Shown here one piece after another: positions 4,365 through 5,334 of a DNA stretch of 5,334 nucleotides. Below the pieces are notes generated by a model. It was not told where the DNA came from. It did not search any database and saw only the letters and a list, made by a program, of their open reading frames with translations. Position numbers and translations under genes: made by a program. Positions within the stretch are counted from its first letter, which is position 1, and each line of letters opens with the position of its first letter. Source of the stretch: an uncultured Bacilli bacterium (GTDB lineage Bacteria; Bacillota_I; Bacilli_A; RF39; UBA660); assembly GCA_910580135.1 (NCBI GenBank), contig CAJTXC010000084.1, positions 1 to 5,334 on the forward strand, written 5' to 3'.

Positions 4365-4736
4365 TCAATAAATATTAAGAGCTAAAAACATAAGTATAAC
4401 TCCAAGTGCAAATGATATAAGAGATATTATAGTATGAGCTGTTTTAGTTATTTTAAGTTTTTCTTTTATCATAGTATTATGTAGTTTTATAAGTAGAAAT
4501 TCACTTAATAATAAAATTATAAATGCTATAATGTAACCTATTATTATATTATCAAATGTTAATATACCACCAAATATCATTGAAAAAAAGAATATAGGAT
4601 AAGTTAAAAATCCCAAGCATATCTTATATGCAATATCTAATGCTAGAGTACCTTCTATGTCCTTACTCATTTTTGATATTATAAGTATAGTAGGAACTAA
4701 TAAAAAAGCAATTAAAATTAAATTCATTTGTGTCAT
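4365..4736 (-). CDS. Four-helix integral membrane protein of unknown function
   Basis: This 123-aa, strongly hydrophobic protein has predicted membrane helices at about 4-22, 38-60, 63-85 and 101-121. The connecting segment with KMSKDIEGT (22-30) and the loop IKLHNTMIKEKLKITKTAH (83-101) are hydrophilic, the latter basic and therefore probably cytoplasmic. No catalytic motif is visible, and I do not recognise the family. AAGGAGATT (minus strand, 4741-4749) lies just before the ATG at 4736. The promoter overlaps that of the riboswitch-like unit on the other strand. It is the only gene in the right half on the minus strand and converges on 4097-4327 with no clear terminator in the 37-bp gap. 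Confidence 0.75.
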   Translation of the reverse strand: MTQMNLILIAFLLVPTILIISKMSKDIEGTLALDIAYKICLGFLTYPIFFFSMIFGGILTFDNIIIGYIIAFIILLLSEFLLIKLHNTMIKEKLKITKTAHTIISLISFALGVILMFLALNIY

Positions 4737-4772
4737 AAATAATCTCCTTGCATAAAATTTTAGTATGTATTA

Positions 4773-4802
4773 ATTATAGCATATATTATTAAAACTTATA
4801 AT
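4773..4802. promoter_or_regulatory. Face-to-face overlapping promoters of the two four-helix membrane genes
   Basis: Minus strand: -10 TATAAT at 4773-4778 with TTATAA at 4796-4801 (17-base spacing) fits the 4365-4736 gene. Plus strand: -10 TATAAT at 4797-4802 with a poor -35 (TTATAG, 4774-4779; 17-base spacing) would start transcription near 4809, exactly at the closing stem of the leader RNA. Each -10 lies in the other's -35 region, so the promoters should compete. Confidence 0.5.
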
Positions 4803-4810
4803 ATTATTTT

Positions 4811-4908
4811 GTGGTGTTTGGAAACTTACATTCCCATATACAACTCCAAATATCAAAAAGATATTGGAATATCAGCAATGCCAACCGTCAGGGCGCACCA
4901 AACACCAG
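4811..4908 (+). promoter_or_regulatory. Riboswitch-like leader, candidate guanidine-IV (mepA) class
   Basis: The RNA is closed by a perfect 10-bp stem, TGGTGTTTGG (4812-4821) with CCAAACACCA (4898-4907). Inside is a hairpin, TCCAA(A)TATC 4845-4854 with GATATTGGA 4860-4868 around AAAAA, extendable by ATAT 4836-4839 with ATAT 4869-4872. There are also CCC in ACATTCCCAT (4828-4837), able to pair with GGG 4891-4893, and a GCC/GGC mini-hairpin around AACCGTCAG. The 3' strand of the closing stem is the 5' strand of the terminator that follows. A ligand that stabilises the closing stem would therefore prevent termination, an ON switch. The conserved-looking stretches ACTTACATTCCC and ACCGTCAGGGC recall the guanidine-IV consensus as I remember it. 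The attenuator architecture is seen directly; the class is from memory and could be wrong. Confidence 0.6.
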
Positions 4909-4934
4909 TAGAAATGCTGGTGTTTTATTTTTTA
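4900..4934 (+). terminator. Attenuator terminator of the leader RNA
   Basis: AAACACCAG (4900-4908) pairs with CTGGTGTTT (4917-4925), extended by U-G and A-U pairs to a GAAA tetraloop (4911-4914), and is followed by a T-rich tail. Eight of its stem bases (4900-4907) are shared with the closing stem of the leader at 4898-4907, so the two structures exclude each other. Confidence 0.82.
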
Positions 4935-4955
4935 TAAAATTAGAAAGGAATTTTC

Positions 4956-5273
4956 ATGAAACTTATTTCGTATATTTTATTAATTCCATTTTTCTGTGCT
5001 TTATTAATAACTATATTTTTAATAGTTATTAATGAAAGTATTAATTTATATATAATGTTTCCCACATTAATATTGCTATTTATTAATGGATATGGCTTAT
5101 CTAAAAACAAAAAAAGTTGGAATATAATTAGTACTATATCAATTATCATATTTACAACTTGGTACAGTATAATGGGATATTATGATTATTATAAATGGAC
5201 TAGTACAATAATTGCAATATTTTTATCAGTATTTTACTGCACAGTTTATATTATAAAAATAAAAAAGAAGTAA
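4956..5273 (+). CDS. Four-helix small membrane protein controlled by a riboswitch-like leader
   Basis: This 105-aa protein has predicted membrane helices at about 4-25, 31-48, 55-75 and 82-101, a basic loop KNKKSW (50-55) and a basic tail KIKKK, so both ends and the central loop are probably cytoplasmic. Its length and topology equal those of small multidrug resistance (SMR) transporters such as the guanidine exporter Gdx, but it lacks the SMR membrane Glu near residue 13 and the surrounding motif. The only acidic residues near the membrane are Glu27 and Asp77. I do not recognise the family. AAGGAA (4945-4950) precedes the ATG by five bases. Its leader is the ON-type attenuator, so expression should depend on a small-molecule signal. 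If the leader is guanidine-IV, a role in guanidine handling would be the first hypothesis; without that it remains unknown. Confidence 0.78.
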   Translation: MKLISYILLIPFFCALLITIFLIVINESINLYIMFPTLILLFINGYGLSKNKKSWNIISTISIIIFTTWYSIMGYYDYYKWTSTIIAIFLSVFYCTVYIIKIKKK

Positions 5274-5280
5274 CAATTAA

Positions 5281-5334
5281 GGTTCTTTGTCAATAGTTGG
5301 GGTGGAATATTTGTAAACTAAGATGAGCGTAAGC
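5281..5334. mobile_element. Putative terminal inverted repeat of an ISL3-family insertion sequence
   Basis: GGTTCTTTGTCAA at 5281, followed by TAGTTGGGGTGG, resembles the GGCTCTTTGTCAA-type termini of ISL3-family elements in Bacillota. It starts eight bases after the stop of the 105-aa gene, and the base composition rises in G from this point. Only one end is visible and no transposase is in the window, so the element, its orientation and the 8-bp target duplication (ACAATTAA would be the flanking candidate, 5273-5280) cannot be checked here. It could also be a remnant. Confidence 0.5.

Noticed and set aside
4811..4934. T-box leader
   Set aside because: There is no TGGNACCGCG antiterminator sequence, and the downstream gene is not an aminoacyl-tRNA synthetase or amino-acid gene.
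4811..5032. Plus-strand 73-codon frame starting within the leader RNA
   Set aside because: It runs through the paired leader and terminator and into the 105-aa gene in another frame, and it lacks a ribosome binding site. The structured-RNA explanation fits better.
4940..5149. Minus-strand 69-codon frame
   Set aside because: It is antisense to the four-helix membrane protein gene, with no promoter or ribosome binding site of its own.

Overview
The window comes from a very AT-rich low-GC Gram-positive bacterium, most likely an anaerobic spore-forming Clostridia (Peptostreptococcaceae/Clostridium-like). The signs are AGA/ATA-dominated codon use, AAAGGAG-type ribosome binding sites, near-consensus TTGNNN-17-TATAAT promoters, U-tailed terminators, and a small protein resembling the DNA-binding domain of Spo0A. 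The species is inferred, not proven. No replication, phage structural, conjugation or CRISPR genes are visible. The mix of regulators, orphan cassette-like genes and a putative IS end suggests an accessory region.

Left third (1-2353), regulatory. A Cro/C1-type (XRE) regulator on the minus strand runs off the left edge. Divergent from it is a roughly 400-nt non-coding RNA (about 826-1230) with its own strong promoter, many hairpins and a strong terminator. A 210-bp AT-rich control region with direct and inverted repeats then precedes a stand-alone Spo0A_C-like protein (1444-1824). That gene converges, across a shared bidirectional terminator, on a 78-aa YozG-like XRE regulator (1856-2092, minus). 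The 78-aa gene is divergent from a 37-codon reading frame (2208-2321) that vaguely recalls Spo0E-type phosphatases and has its own promoter and terminator. The 11-mer TTATGTAAACA occurs in the promoters of both the left regulator and the Spo0A-like gene, suggesting shared control.

Middle (2403-4327), a co-oriented array of small accessory genes: a DUF3788 protein, a Cys-rich putative zinc protein, a frame-disrupted membrane mini-ORF, a CatA-like O-acetyltransferase with intact HHxxxDG motif, and a single-pass membrane protein. Gene junctions carry copies of an AAATTACAAGTTAT-like motif, perfect at two junctions and degenerate at others, which looks like a module boundary or shared leader.

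Right (4365-5334). Two divergent genes encode unrelated-looking four-helix membrane proteins. The plus-strand one (4956-5273) sits behind a structured leader whose 10-bp closing stem is mutually exclusive with a GAAA-capped terminator, the layout of a transcriptional ON riboswitch. From memory it most resembles the guanidine-IV (mepA) class, but this needs a covariance-model check. The window ends in what looks like the terminal inverted repeat of an ISL3-family insertion sequence starting at 5281.
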